From positions 1-64,000 of the forward strand of contig JAMZAV010003236.1 in the NCBI GenBank assembly GCA_024449915.1: a DNA stretch of 64,000 nucleotides. Direction: 5' to 3'. Every line of letters starts with the position of its first letter. Within the stretch, counting starts at the first letter, position 1. This document shows, in pieces, positions 34,105-46,017 of this stretch. Made by a program: the position numbers and the translations under genes. Under the pieces are notes generated by a model, which was not told where the DNA came from, did no database searches, and was given only the letters and a program-made list of their open reading frames with translations. Source of the stretch: Sweltsa coloradensis. Taxonomy: Eukaryota; Arthropoda; Insecta; Plecoptera; Chloroperlidae.

Positions 34105-34896
34105 TTATTTAAACTAGGAAAACGCTTAAATCCCGCCGCCTTGTTGGATGAGCCCTAATTGGTGCATTGAGCTGCCATGTGTTATGCGAATTTTCTGTTG
34201 TTCTGGGCAAAAATCATTACTTAATTGAAATTTTTTTTTAAAATTAAATTAAAAATTAACTTAATTTTTTAATTTTTTTTAATTAATCGTAATTTTAAAA
34301 AACGTAAAATTGCGATTTTCATAAGAAATAATTTTTTCGATTGCGCTCAAAATTTTCACTAATATATTAATTCATAAAAAAAAGGTTCTGCGAAAAAATG
34401 ATTACCATCGGATAAAGCATGTAGGTGTTATAAGTCAAAGAGGTTGTTTAAAAAAAGAAAAAACCTGTAAAATTTCGATTTTTATGATAAATATTTTTTC
34501 AATTGCGCTCAAATTTCACAAAAATATCTAAATTCATAAATAAAGGTTCTGTGCAAAAAACATTAAATCGGATAAAGCATGTAGGTGTTAAGTCGAAGAA
34601 AATTTTTTTAAAAATTGAAAAAAATCGTAAAATTGCGATTTTCATGAGAAAAAATTTTCCGATTGCACTCAAAAACGTGGCAGTTCTAGTTCAGAGATTT
34701 CGAAGGCCTCCAAAAAATTTCACCGCAATCGGGTTATCGGTTTAGCCGAATCGTGTGGACACAGACAAAAATACAAAAAAAAAAGAAAGAAAAAAAAAAA
34801 AAAAAAAAAAAAAAACATTCCGGATTTTTTTTCCAGTGTAGTGAAATGGAATCTTCGCTTCACTCGCTACGCTCGCTACGCTCATCCAATAAAAAG
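34105..34896 (+). repeat. About 790-bp AT-rich interspersed repeat with internal subrepeats, copy 1
   Basis: From ACTAGGAAAACGCTTAA to CCAGTGTAGTGAAATGGAATC and TTCGCTTC. Inside, a unit of about 150 bases recurs three times (GCGATTTTCAT...CGATTGCGCTCAAA...AAGGTTCTG...CGGATAAAGCATGTAGGTGTTA). It ends next to an A-run of about 30. The copy at 52301-53061 is in opposite orientation. No coding capacity. Confidence 0.85.
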
Positions 34897-35035
34897 TAAA
34901 GTCGCCGTAATTAGGCGCCACTTCCTCCGCCTCGTGGCGGGGGCGCCGCAGAAATTTAAGAAATATTTTTTAACAAACCCCTACTTCTACCAACGTTGAG
35001 AAGAGATACAAAACGATTTTTAAGAGGAAGGTTAA

Positions 35036-35372
35036 ATTGGATATTGCTTAACGTCTCATATTTATGCAACTTGGCTAATCGAGACGAAGGGAGGGACGTA
35101 AGGGATGACGCGGGGGGACAAGGGGTGGACAGGCTTGTTCTGGTCAGAACCAGCCCAAGCCTATGGGAGGGCACGGTTCCCCCACGTCGTGGTCGTCTCG
35201 GTCTGTGTCATCATCCGTCCGTGTTTGTCATTGTTGTCGCCGTCGGGGAGGTAGTCAAAGGGAAGGGGAAAGCCCGACGACGACCCAGAGCTCGCCATTA
35301 GTTTTAGGGAGAAAAACTCCCCTAATCACGGGCCAAACACGAGAAGGGTTTCGAGTTTTGGGAATTTGAAAG
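35036..35372 (-). mobile_element. Hairpin-tail non-autonomous element, copy e
   Basis: Nearly full length: hairpin, GGGAGGGACGTAAGGGATGACGCG, CGTCGTGGTCGTCTCGG, ACTCCCCTAATCACGGGCCAA. A poor GTTAAAT/GTTTAAAT pair flanks it. Confidence 0.78.
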
Positions 35373-35923
35373 GCCCAGGAGTTTAAATCTGTGAGAAAAA
35401 TGGGACCTCAGGGCAATGTTCAAATCCATGAGCCTAATAGTGATAAGTACAAAACTAGAAAAGATAATGCTCTTGCAAGCACGGCGTCAAATAATTGCAA
35501 TTGAAAATTCAACTCATGTCTGCAAAGTAATATCACATAATTCATTTAAGGAGGTGTGTATAAATTTAGACTAACTCCATCAGAAAATTTTGACTGAAAT
35601 GTTTAACATGATTAGGATTATTTACTGGAAATCGAAACACATAATACGGTGCCGTACATGAAAGCCACGACATATTTTAAAAAAACCCTTAACGTTTATG
35701 TCTCATATACAATGAAATTGGAATCATATGAAAATAGAAGTTATCTTGCTAGACTTATCACAAAATGTGGGGACTCAACTACACAGTACGAACTAACTTA
35801 GTAACTAGTAATTTAGTAACTTTTTAAATTTAATCACAGTTCTTGTACCCGAGCTGTTAATGAAAATATGCATGGACTTATTCGGATGTAATTATGATCA
35901 GGTAATGGAGATGTGATTCACTG
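35373..35923. other. No supported gene
   Basis: AT-rich sequence upstream of the ubiquitin-protease-like ORF. No promoter, splice site or repeat is clear enough to call. Confidence 0.4.
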
Positions 35924-36445
35924 GTGGACTGGGAATTAATGGCAATCACTAATGCAAGAAAGCGAAACTGTACCCGAAGGTTACTTGAAATCGACGCATC
36001 ACAGCAACAGCAACAAATATTAACGGCTCAGATGACAAAAGACAAAGCAGAAATGCATGAATATCATAAATTAAATAAGGAATGCGTACGACACAATAAA
36101 GTACTCGAAGATCATAAAACAAACAGGTCAAAATTCAATAACTGTGCTGTATTTAAAGACGGTCAATACTCGGATCAATATATTACTACCAAAGGTTTCA
36201 AAAATGCCCACGGCGTGTCGTGCTATGCCAATACAGCCCTTCAGGCATTGCTTCACTCTAAGATACTCATGGAAAGGTTTCCTGTAAAAAAGTATAAAAA
36301 CGCCTTCAATGCATTATCAGTTGATTACATAGGCGACACCAAAGCGTTCCTAGTCCTAGACTGCTGTGCGCAAGTTTGTTTGCGGTGGTCTTTCCAGTTT
36401 TGGGGTTGATGAAATTATGTGCTCTATGTGATAAATGAGAGAGAA
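35924..36445 (+). pseudogene. Ubiquitin-specific-protease-like Cys-box ORF, truncated
   Basis: The 161-codon frame has a charged, Gln-rich, probably coiled N-terminus (residues 15-65; ASQQQQQILTAQMTKDKAEM) and then KGFKNAHGVSCYANTALQAL near residues 89-108. That matches the catalytic Cys box of ubiquitin-specific proteases (GL.N.GN(T/S)CY.N..LQ.L), with Cys-98 or so as nucleophile. After a frame change near 36365 a CSMC pair appears (about 36420), which could be half of the zinc-binding finger of the USP fold. The His box is absent and the product stops early. Known USPs remove ubiquitin from proteins. Whether this is a decayed host gene or element cargo cannot be told. No paralogue is seen in the window. 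Confidence 0.5.
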
Positions 36446-37377
36446 CCGAGATTCATGGCTCATATCTACTTGTTACCACATTAATTTTTTTTGAAATCAC
36501 CTATTAGCAGACCAGCAATGGGGGGACGTGGTTAGGAAAACAACGTGGCTTTTTAAGTTATTCTAACCGATAAAAGAATTGATTTCCGGACTATGTAAAT
36601 ATCACACAGACAGACAGACGGACAGTCAACTGTCGGCACTATTGTAATTTGTAACTCATAAAGCAATAAGAACGCAACGATCAGGAAGAATAGTAATGTT
36701 TGGGCTAGGTGACCGCAAAACAGACTCGAGTGAATGGCAGGAATTTTTTTTCAAACAAACAAAATGCGGAAAATACCACAGACCTGGCCTCAGGAGACGA
36801 AAAAGGGCAATTCCGCTCCTCGACAGAAGAGGCAACTAAGAAAAAATATAACAACAGCGATTTGGCTCACCACTCAAACTTTTGCAAAAGAACTACAACA
36901 AACCCGTAAGTATACACAACCTAGGGCCCAGATCTCGGGGCCCAGGCCTAATTTATTTATTTATTAATTTTAAAATATGGTAGGCCTCCTGCATTCCTGG
37001 GGTAAGGCGTTGGGCCGACCTTTCGATAAGATTTCACTCATCATCTTCAGGGCCAAAACAACTTTAAATATGAAAAACAAAATCTAAAACAAAGTCAACA
37101 AATCCACAAAAGAAATCACAATTCAAAAAAAAATCATTTCAAAGCTTGCTGTTGCAAGAAAAAGAAGTCACTAAAAGTCCCCTCCTCACGTTTTTCGTCA
37201 TGGATCTTGGCACTCTTGACAGTAGTATTAACTTGTGGATCATTTGTAGGTATTAACTGGGGGGTTGTTGTTGGTTTTGTACGTTTCACAGTCAGCCAAT
37301 GAGACTGTACATGGGTCCCTGAACTTGCGGGGTTCCATGTTACTGGTAAATGTTGGCTATCTTGCTGTTGAGTGGAC
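36446..37377. other. No supported gene; one Penelope-like boundary motif
   Basis: Short frames at 36709-36967 are charged but unrecognised. An ACAGACAGACAGACGGACAG microsatellite lies at about 36606-36625. On the minus strand of 36990-37065, CTGAAGATGATGAG and CGAAAGGTCGG occur in the spacing often seen near Penelope-like or LINE 3' ends. Confidence 0.35.
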
Positions 37378-37700
37378 AAAACCTTCCAGTCTAGACAGAA
37401 CAGACTATTACCTGAATGTCCAACAGAACGTTGCGATGACGTAACAGCAAGACTCGCTCAAACAATACATTCAGCAGTGACGGAAGATAACTCCTTGTAC
37501 AGTGGAGGCCCAACAAGAACAGAGCGAAGAGTGGAGACAAAACACGTCCACCTGAGACAAGAACAACAGTCCGAATGCGAGGCGAGGCTGCGCTCTGTAG
37601 GTGAACGTGGCAGTCAAAAGGTGCGGGGCGGCGAGGTCATATCGATGCTGCCCGTTAAGTGCATTGATTTTTTCAAAAACGCATGGATGACAGTAGCACA
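37378..37700. repeat. 'GTCTGGACAGAACAGAC' repeat, unit 7
   Basis: ACAAAACCTTCCAGTCTAGACAG to AAGTGCATTGATTTTTTC with all family landmarks in between. The minus-strand frame (37471-37737) again contains ALN.QHRYDLAAPHLLT. Confidence 0.75.
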
Positions 37701-38479
37701 GCAATATCGAGACAACAAGCACTTGACTGACGAGCAATACAGAAAAAGGACTTTAAAAAGACTCCAAGTCTAGACAGAATAGACATCCTCGTAATGGTAA
37801 CACACACAAAACAAAACACGTGTGCACAAACAAGTGTTCTCTACGGTTTAAAATAACACTTATTTTTCAATCCGTCATTTTGACAGATAAGACAATAGAC
37901 TGCTACTAAATGCAACTAAATATAAAAAAAATTAATTAAATATTAACAGCAATCTATGACATTGTTCAAAAAGACAGTAAGCTAGAACAAACGATGATCA
38001 TGACATTGTCATCCGATTAGCAAAGGATACTTCAAGTGAGGAATTAATAACGAGTGAATAATGAAATTAATGAATCAAATATAAAAAAGTGGCGGGGGGA
38101 AAAATTGTAAAGAAAAATTATTTTGAAATAAAAATATTTTGGTGATTTTTGTGAGAAGACTTGGTGTCCCCCAAGTAAAGTTGGAAAAATTGAATGGTGG
38201 CTAACAGTAAATTCATAAAACAGAAAAAAGCAGTGAATCACATTTGCAAAGAAAAGACGCCTGGAGAATAGAGTTTCTAATGTTGGGACTATCTCAGAAG
38301 AGTTGACAAATATTTCTATAATGTAATTTACAAAAGAAAGCTCGTTTTAACACCGATGGTTCTCTGGCCAGAAAGGAAAAGATTGTCCTTAACATGCCAT
38401 GCCAACCTGTTTCCTAAGGTTCCTAAGGTCCCCCTCGATAAAACAGAAATTGTCACAGAGAAATAGATAATAAAAAGAC

Positions 38480-38930
38480 AAAACAAACCTTACAGTCAGG
38501 GGCAGACGGACAACCACCTGAAGTGACAAACATTAAACAAAATGATGAATGAGAACAGGACACAGCAAAGACTTGAACAAAAACCAACACATACAAACAG
38601 CAACAGAAGCTAACTCCATTTACTGTGGGAGGGCCCAATGAGACCAGTGCGAAGAGCGCGGACAAAACTCGTCCGCCTACGACAAAAACAACAGACCGAC
38701 TGCAAGGCGAGGCTCGGCTCTGTGAGCGTGCAGGTAATAGTCAAAAGGTGCGGCGCGGCGAGGTCATATCGAAGCTGCAGGCCAAATGCATTAACGTTTT
38801 TAAAAAATCGTGTGATGACGAGGCACATGGCTTTTAGGTGTGTTAATTGGTTGGGGTTGTGAGTAAATATAACAAGATATGCAGTGAGGCTCATCGTAAC
38901 GACACTATATTGGGCACAAATATGACATTT
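38480..38930. repeat. 'GTCTGGACAGAACAGAC' repeat, unit 8
   Basis: AACAAACCTTACAGTCAGGGGC to GGTGCGGCGCGGCGAGG and TAATTGGTTGGGG. It is close in sequence to unit 3 (GACAAACATTAAACAAAATG). Confidence 0.72.
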
Positions 38931-39089
38931 TCAGGTTTTACTGTTATTATGGATAACACGGTGCACTTCACTTCAAAGAAATGCTTTTAAATAGATACAG
39001 TGGCCTGGCAAAAGTAGTTATATCCGTTTCTCCCAATTCAACGCTTCCAATTAAATTAGAATACACCGTAAACATTAAATAATGTACTT

Positions 39090-39185
39090 CTCAACAGCTG
39101 CAAATCAATCAAACTTTTAGGTATTACCTTGACTAAAAATCGAAAGTGGAACTTTCACACTGACACTATAAGATCTTAGTGCTCA
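39090..39185 (+). pseudogene. Short non-LTR reverse transcriptase thumb fragment
   Basis: One frame reads CKSIKLLGITLTKNRKWNFH followed by TDTIR. This matches the (K)(F/Y)LG(I/V).L....W..H...I thumb motif. Under 100 bases, with nothing else of the element. It sits inside repeat sequence. Confidence 0.4.
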
Positions 39186-39385
39186 AAGCTGTACGGGTTC
39201 GTTGACAGGAATCTTTCTTCATAAGCAGGGCAGAAAAGAGAGAAAACTAAACGGCTCCAGTCTGGACAGAACAGAAAACCCCCTAAAGTTCAAAACATTA
39301 AACACAATGATGCGAGGACAAAACACCAAGACTTGCAGCAATAGTTAACTCCCTGTACTGTGGAGGCCCTGTAAGAAGGTGTGGT
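39186..39385. repeat. 'GTCTGGACAGAACAGAC' repeat, unit 9 (partial)
   Basis: CCAGTCTGGACAGAACAGAAAAC, TTAAACACAATGATGCGAGG and TGTACTGTGGAGGCCC are kept. The GCGGGGCGGCGAGG part is missing. Confidence 0.6.
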
Positions 39386-40264
39386 GAACTGTATCCAACG
39401 TCTTTGATATAAGAAGTGAGTTAGTTATTAGGGTTTAAGGTTGCACAGGAGTAGCTATAAAAACGGTGCGATGCAGTGTCCCAGCATTTCAGTTAGAACT
39501 CGACCCACAACTGTCATATCGGCATAATTTTTTTTTTATTCTATTCACGATAAAATTTACTAGGATTATGTTTTGTCGATTTTCGAAATTAATATAATAA
39601 AGTCTTATAAAAAATTGCGAACTTGGTCAAAATTTTGAAAATTTACCTTCACTTTAGAGCTTTATAAAAAAATTTCAAAATAAATTAGGGAAAAGTACAA
39701 AACATAATTCAAATTTCAACATTTATTTTCAAAAAAAAAAAAAATTATCAAACGTGTTGTGTTTACCGCAAAAACTACTAAACTACAAATGCATGTTTTG
39801 CCGTTTTTTTTAGGCCTTTTTACCCCCAGCAAGTGGCGCACTTGGCGATACGACTTTTTGATGACAGGGGGGTTTTATTTATGTTCAAAAAACGATTTCA
39901 TTGGCCTGAGTAAAATTGTTTAACAAATGCAGAACACCACACAATGAAATTGCCTTAAAACGTATTTGTTATAAAACCCGGTAACAGTATAGACAATTAA
40001 GATGTATCAGGTTTTGCTTAAATAAACAGGTTAATATTAATTTTGTTTTGATGACCCAATGAGAACACGTACATCAAAATCAAATAGTCATACATTCTTC
40101 GATGAAAAAAATGCAAAAATAGGGTATATATTTAAAAATGGCCATCTGTTCAAAATTAGATCCGCCGCACACGATGTAAAAATATAGTTCTTTAAAGAAT
40201 TATCGAAATTTTTGTAAATGGTCTAAACAATTATTACTATTAAAAGATTCAAATTGAAAATGCC

Positions 40265-40335
40265 TTTTTTTGGCTCGAACCCGGGATCATTTGGTTCTTA
40301 GAGCGTTTCTTTATTAGTCTGTTGATACCCACTCC
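40265..40335 (-). repeat. tRNA-like segment (SINE head)
   Basis: The minus strand has GATCCCGGGTTCGAGCC (B box with T stem) preceded by GTGGGTATCAACAGACTAATA and AACGCTCTAAGAACC at tRNA-like spacing. The T stem is good, the rest poor. Confidence 0.4.
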
Positions 40336-42074
40336 AAAAAACTCTTTTTGTTATGCCAAAACGCAAGGCAATCAAAAAATGTAAAATTGTTCCGGGTGGT
40401 TAATATTAATTTTTTAATTAATAAAATCCAGAAATTAAAAAATTTTTCCCCCGCCCGGGGACTCAAACCAGGGATCCCCACTTCCAGGTGGGGGGCTTAA
40501 CCCAAACCCACCACAAACCAAAAAAAACTTTTTAATTTCTGGTTGTAAAAAATAATAAAAATTACCCCTACGGCAGTTTTTCCCCCGATTAAAAAAATGG
40601 GAAAATAATATTAATTTTATTTTAAAAATCTTTTAATCGATTTAAATTTTCCTGATTTTTAGCCTTTGATAAGGGTAACTAAAAAAGAAATTGTATAAAA
40701 CTGAGGATAGAACCCCGCCCTTCCCGTCTGACTATGTCCAACCAACTGAAAATTTGGATATGGCGTTATTAATTGGGGTCTACTGGGTACTTCTATTTTT
40801 TTTTGGGTGTTGATAGCGTTTTTTAATAAATAATCATAGACAAACATGAAACAGTGCGGGACTGTGTGCACCCAGAAAAAAATCAATCTATAAAAAAGGC
40901 ACATCTAGGCTAAATTAAAAACCGTAACTGTAAAAGCAGTATTCGCTTTAAAACTTATTCCTGCCGCATTTTTTTTCTAGATAAGAAAAGCATGATCGCT
41001 GCGTCACAGATCACCGTAAACCAGAAAAACGCTTGAACTAATAGTCCCCCCCCCCCTCGACTCGAGCTCAAATCTCGCCGTGAGCTGCCCCAAGGCCGTG
41101 CATCGCGCTTTTTTTTAATCACCCCCGACGTGTGAAAAGACAATCATTTGCTTCATTTTGCTATTTTCCAAAACTCACAATTTTTAAGGGTTTTAAAAAA
41201 TGTTGTTGTGTCAGCAATTAACATACAAATTCTGTAAACCCATAATAGACAAAAAACTCTGTCCGTTCGTGTTTTCATTAATTACATATCTATGCAGCCT
41301 TTCTAGAAAAAAAACGACAAAAACGTAAAATTTTGGGGGTCTGAATAGAAAATTTAAAAATAAAAATTTTTGACTGCTCTCTTGAACTCTTAAAATGGTG
41401 TTCCACCCACTATCTCATGCAGTGGCGGGTTGTGCTTGCGGGCGTTGATTTGTACTTACGAATTTCATTTGTTCGACCCCTCTTACAAATGTATATGAAG
41501 CAAACTTTAAGCTTTTACTACATTGACCTTTGAAAGGGGGTTTTGTTAAACCTTTGGAAAGGGGTTTCATATTATTTTCATTCTTCAAAAGAGTCCTTCA
41601 GATTTTTTTAGATAAAAATCTCAAAACGAAAATACTTAAAAAAACAAATTCCAAAACAAAAAATGTGATGCTCCATTTCAAAAATTTTAACCAAATTTTT
41701 TATGAAATAACAAAACATCAGGAAAACATATGCAAGGGGCTGTCGAATTGTATAAGTGGATGCGCTTATTTACACGAAATTCGGGTTTAAATATTTTACT
41801 CATTTTGGGTTTCCCCCCCCCCCCCCCCCCCCTGCCCCCCCAAAGGGTTCCTACGCCTCTGAATAGTGCGTGCAAATTTATTATCCCGGCATATGCAACG
41901 ATGGGTCAGGGGGCAAAGTAAAAAATGTATTTATGCGTAAATTTTTGAAAATAATACGAGAATCAACTAAAAAAAGCAACACCCTCCCAACATTTGGGTT
42001 TTTAAAAACACAAAAAATGGAGCTCATTTAAATAATCTATGTGCTTTTTTAGAAATAAATCCAAAATAAAAAAT

Positions 42075-42142
42075 CCTTCCCCGGGGTCCGTAACGCGGTC
42101 CCCCGTTTCCCGGGTCGGGGTGCTTTACCCCCTAAGCTACCG
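42075..42142 (-). repeat. tRNA-like segment
   Basis: The minus strand reads CTTCGGTAGCTTAGGGGGTAAAGC (good A box and D arm), an anticodon-like GC stem, and a degraded T arm ending GGGGAAGG that can pair with the start. Probably a tRNA-derived repeat head. Confidence 0.4.
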
Positions 42143-42384
42143 AAGGGTTTTAACTTCATAACTCCAGGTTGTTGGTACATTGTATGATCTGAATAGATTT
42201 CTGGATTGATTCTGAAAAATTGATTACACCTACAAAAGTTTTTCCCAAATTGAGAAATAAACCCTCGCTCATGACATTCAAAATCGTGTTTAGATGGTCA
42301 GTTCAAAGGCACAGAATCGTCACAGTACTGTTCCTTTCTATTCAATCTAAAATTCCCACAATCCGATATGTGAGTCGGTTGAAG

Positions 42385-42460
42385 TAACCGTTCCCCGGGA
42401 CTTAGGGGAAAAACATTCGACCGGCAATCGGGGGTCCCCGGGGTTTGACACCCCCTAGAT
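42385..42460 (+). repeat. tRNA-like segment
   Basis: GGGACTTAGGGG, ATTCGACCGGCAATCGGGGG (anticodon-arm-like) and CCGGGGTTTGACACCCC (T arm). All three arms are recognisable but carry extra bases, so it is not a functional tRNA. Confidence 0.4.
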
Positions 42461-43973
42461 GGTTTTTTATTTGTGTTTACACATTGTTTTATAGATTGTT
42501 GTTTAGTTTCTATATTAAATTTATATAAAACCTTTATTTCAAAGACTTCCCCGGGAAATTTTTTTTAGCTTTTTGTTTCAAAATTTCACCATATCAATTT
42601 CGGCATGTTAAATTTTTACTTGTAGATGTAGACCTACCCTCTGGTTCAATTAGGGTCTATTTGTTTTATAGTAGCCCGAGTGTTAGCACACCGCTGCTTT
42701 TTCTGGGGGGCGCGTCCTGACGGCACCTATAGATAAAACCCGAAAGTATTTTGAGCGATTTCAACCCCCGTTTTTTACCCCAAAAAAATGTTCATACCCC
42801 CTCGATTTTGCTTTTCTATCATGTATTACTTTCTTGACAGCTGGTGTATTTCGAAACACCCCACGCTGCTATTTTATGAGGTGCCCGACCGAGTGACTAG
42901 GCTCGGCTTGCTGCGGTTCCCTAAAGAGCACCAATAAAAATTGTATGTGAACAAAAAACGTCAATCGGTCATACAAAATTTTCTCCTAATTGACCCCCAA
43001 ACCAAAGTTTATTATTATAACTTTGCTTGTTTTTTGTTTGTTTGCGACCTGAACAAAACCCTTTGGGGTTTTTTTATCCTTATTTCGTTAAATTTTATTC
43101 ATTGTTTTTAGTCGAGTGTTGCTATTTTAGCAGCCTAAAAATTTTCGCCCTTGACGTATTTTTTTTTTTCCTTGTGTCCTAGGGCCTATCTACTGTCTGT
43201 GTCAACTTTCGGGGGCCTCCGTTTTTTTCCTCCTTTGGACTAGACCAGCGGTCTGCGCGGCATACATACCCGAGAATACCCAAAGACATCGCGAATGATT
43301 GCGCGTGTGGGGCAGGGGGGACACCCACTCCATCCTGCTCAAAGGAAGTGCGTAACGTGTAAGCGAAGACTCAATTTTTACTGGTGAGAAGAAAATTGAC
43401 TGTTATTTTTTTGTGTTTTTTTGTTTGTTTGATTTTTTGCTTTTTCCAGTCCGAAGTGGGAATCCCAACGGGGGGGAATTTTACGATAATTTTAAAAGTG
43501 CATATAATCTTCATATTATGGGAAGTTTTAGGGGTTTTGGACGAGTTATAGAAAAAATGATTATAAAATAGGCTACTATGGTTTCACCTATGTTTATCAT
43601 TTCTGGGTTTTATAAAACGCTCAAAAGGATTATAAAATAAAAATTTCCCTTTAAAGTTTTTTGTGAATAAGTGAATTATTTCGAGGATTGCCGAGTCGCT
43701 GAATTAAAGCGACGTGCGGCGCAAGTCCTCTGTTTGGATTGCATCTGAACTGTTTTTAATATCATTACATTTACCAAATTGTCAAAAATGTCAAAAAAAA
43801 AATTATCCAACGTACCACACCTAAATTTCAAAGATTATCCTTAAAAAAATTAAAAAACGGACAAAAACCACGAGCATTTTTTGAAAAAGCGTATTTTTTT
43901 AAGGGTTTTTATGTTTTAGTGTACGAAAAAAGAAAAAAAATAGATTTTTTACGAATATGATATTTAGCGTGTA

Positions 43974-44015
<42 letters not shown>

Positions 44016-44715
44016 ACCCTGGTCTTAAATTAAAACCCAAAAGGGGATTTGCACGATGCCCAAATTAAAAAGGATACTCTGCTAAAAATGGGGACTTCCG
44101 GGAACTTATCAATAAACGTCTACAATTGAATGTAAAATGAAAAATTACAAAACAATTTAAAAAACAACCCTTTGTTTAAATGCATTGCCAGGGATCTCAT
44201 AAGTCTTTCAGCAAGTTTTTTTTTTCATTACATCCGGTTCGGCGGGACTGGGACGGGCCTATTACGGGGCGTGGGGTTTTAATCCACTTATTTTTAGTCC
44301 GGAAGTTTTATGAAATTTTCTTCTTCCAAGCAACAATTGCCTTTTGGTAAATTTTCCCGATAAAGACATGATTAGTTTTTACCTTTAATTTAGTATGGCC
44401 CGAAAAAAATATTTGGGTTTATGTTTATTAACCGCCACCCTACCCCCCTAAAAAAGCTAACTCATCTTGTTCTAACTCGTTCGACGAGTGGCCCAGCCGA
44501 GAAGCTGCGTGTGTGAACGATCTGGCGCACGCTGACTAACGCGCCTTTCGGAGCCCTTTTGCAGTACATTGTGGTCACATCCACAAAGGGCAAAATGCGA
44601 CTGTGTATTGGACGGCTATTTTTTGAATATTTAAGGGATTTTAAAGTCCCCCCTCCGGGCCTCTCTCAAGCTTCTCCTTCCACCAAAATAGGCCACTATA
44701 CCGAGGGGGCCTGCC

Positions 44716-45300
44716 CACCTTAAGGGGACCAACACTAAGGTTATTAGTGCCCTATTCTCTTTTTTGAGTGATGGTAATTTTTTTTAAATTCTATTATACA
44801 GTTTTTTTGATTTCAGATATTAAAACATTTTATATTCTCAGAATCGTCAGATAAATTTCTTTAAATTAGGTTTTAGTTTAAAAATCCTCCGCCCATGTTT
44901 GGGACTTTCCCTATAAATGTGTTTAAACATTAATCTCACCACACAGCTCACAAGGTGGATCTTCGCCTCTAGAAGGTATCCTTGAGTGAGATGTGTTGTC
45001 CAAGGTAGAGGGCCCAGAACAACCTCTTCGCGTCGAGAAGCCCCTTGAAGATCCGGGGTGTACTCGTCTTTTATTTCAAGAACTTATTATTTTGCATGAT
45101 ATGCCATTCTTTGCACCATTTTCTTTCAGTTTGAGTTTGAAGAATGCTTTTATATCAGGCTTTAAAAACTAAAGGGCAATCACTTGTGTTATGTTACCAG
45201 TTCTTTGGCACTTGGTCGCGACATCATTCCAAAAATACCAGAATGACCAGGGACCCAACAAAAAACTATTGAGTTTTCTTTTGCAGCAAGTTTCGACAAT
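44716..45300 (-). pseudogene. I-type LINE ORF2: RNase H end, C-terminus and 3' UTR (left part of the split LINE)
   Basis: Read on the minus strand from 45300 down: LSKLAAKENSIVFCWVPGHS and GIFG (the W(I/V)PGH.G(I)..N block of RNase H), a stop-rich region, then (D)PPCELCG, KSQTWAEDF and the 3' UTR with the CACTAAGG/TTATTAGTG hairpin at about 44730-44750. It continues, in the same reading frame, the sequence that lies at 51094 and above. It was separated by the Pao insertion. Confidence 0.8.
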
Positions 45301-45306
45301 ATTATG

Positions 45307-45903
45307 TATGGGGCCGGGGCCTTGAGAAAATGGTATTTTGTGGACTGTATAATTGAATTTAGAAACTGAACTTACCCTAAGATGTAGTGCGGGTGTGAAA
45401 TGAAGTTCAGACAGGGTAAGCGTGGTGACGTAGTTGGTGAGCACACCACGTAACAGATAGGAAAAAATTTAAAAGAGCTCGAGCTTGGAAGGAATAGAAT
45501 GAGTAAGAAAATGTGCCGGAAGGCATCGAACCCCCAAGACTGCAGTATGAACTGGATGGCGAACGACTGTGAGCTTGAGTGTGGACGGGAAGTCGGGCGA
45601 ACTTTAGAACGGAGATGACTGGTGCACTGTACATTTTCGCACTGAATATGACTGAGAATCGAAGATTGATTTGCTCTCGGAGCACCCAAAGAGCACAGAC
45701 TTCACCCTGTGAAGGTAGACGGGCAACAACTGACTCGCGGGGTCTAATCGCGAGATAAGAGATGACAAAAAAACTAGTCAAAAAAGGGGAAAAGGGGGGT
45801 AACCAGGGTGAATCAGATCACAACGAGAAATACAAGAGATGATACGCGAAAATATAAACAAACCTAGAAACTATACTATTCTAAACAAGAACATCGGCGT
45901 AAA
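45307..45903 (-). repeat. Pao 3' LTR
   Basis: It aligns along its length with 50482-51087 (shared landmarks: GGTATTTTGTGGACTGTATA, GATGTAGTGCGGGTGTGAAA, GGTGAGCACACCACG, GAATCGAAGATTGATTTGC, GATGATACGCGAAAATATA). The two differ by many small indels and substitutions, so the insertion is not recent. A purine-rich GGTGGGCGG lies just internal to it on the minus strand, a candidate polypurine tract (about 45913-45921). Confidence 0.88.
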
Positions 45904-46017
45904 ACATATACCGCCCACCAAAATGAAAGGAAAACATTTTTTTAAACTAGAACCAAGAACAACAAGAAAGCTAACAATATAAAACGAAGGAAAACGATAC
46001 GAGCATCTCTCTTGGCA

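Larger units (their letters stand above)
39400..44715. other. 5.3-kb gene-free block of AT-rich sequence with tRNA-like pieces and homopolymers
   Basis: No frame carries a family motif. The block has long A, T and GC homopolymers, doubled bases inside short GC words, and at least three tRNA-like segments listed separately. A (C)20 run lies at 41813-41832 and a (G)32 run at 43983-44014. The sequence may hold many consensus indels. Confidence 0.6.
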
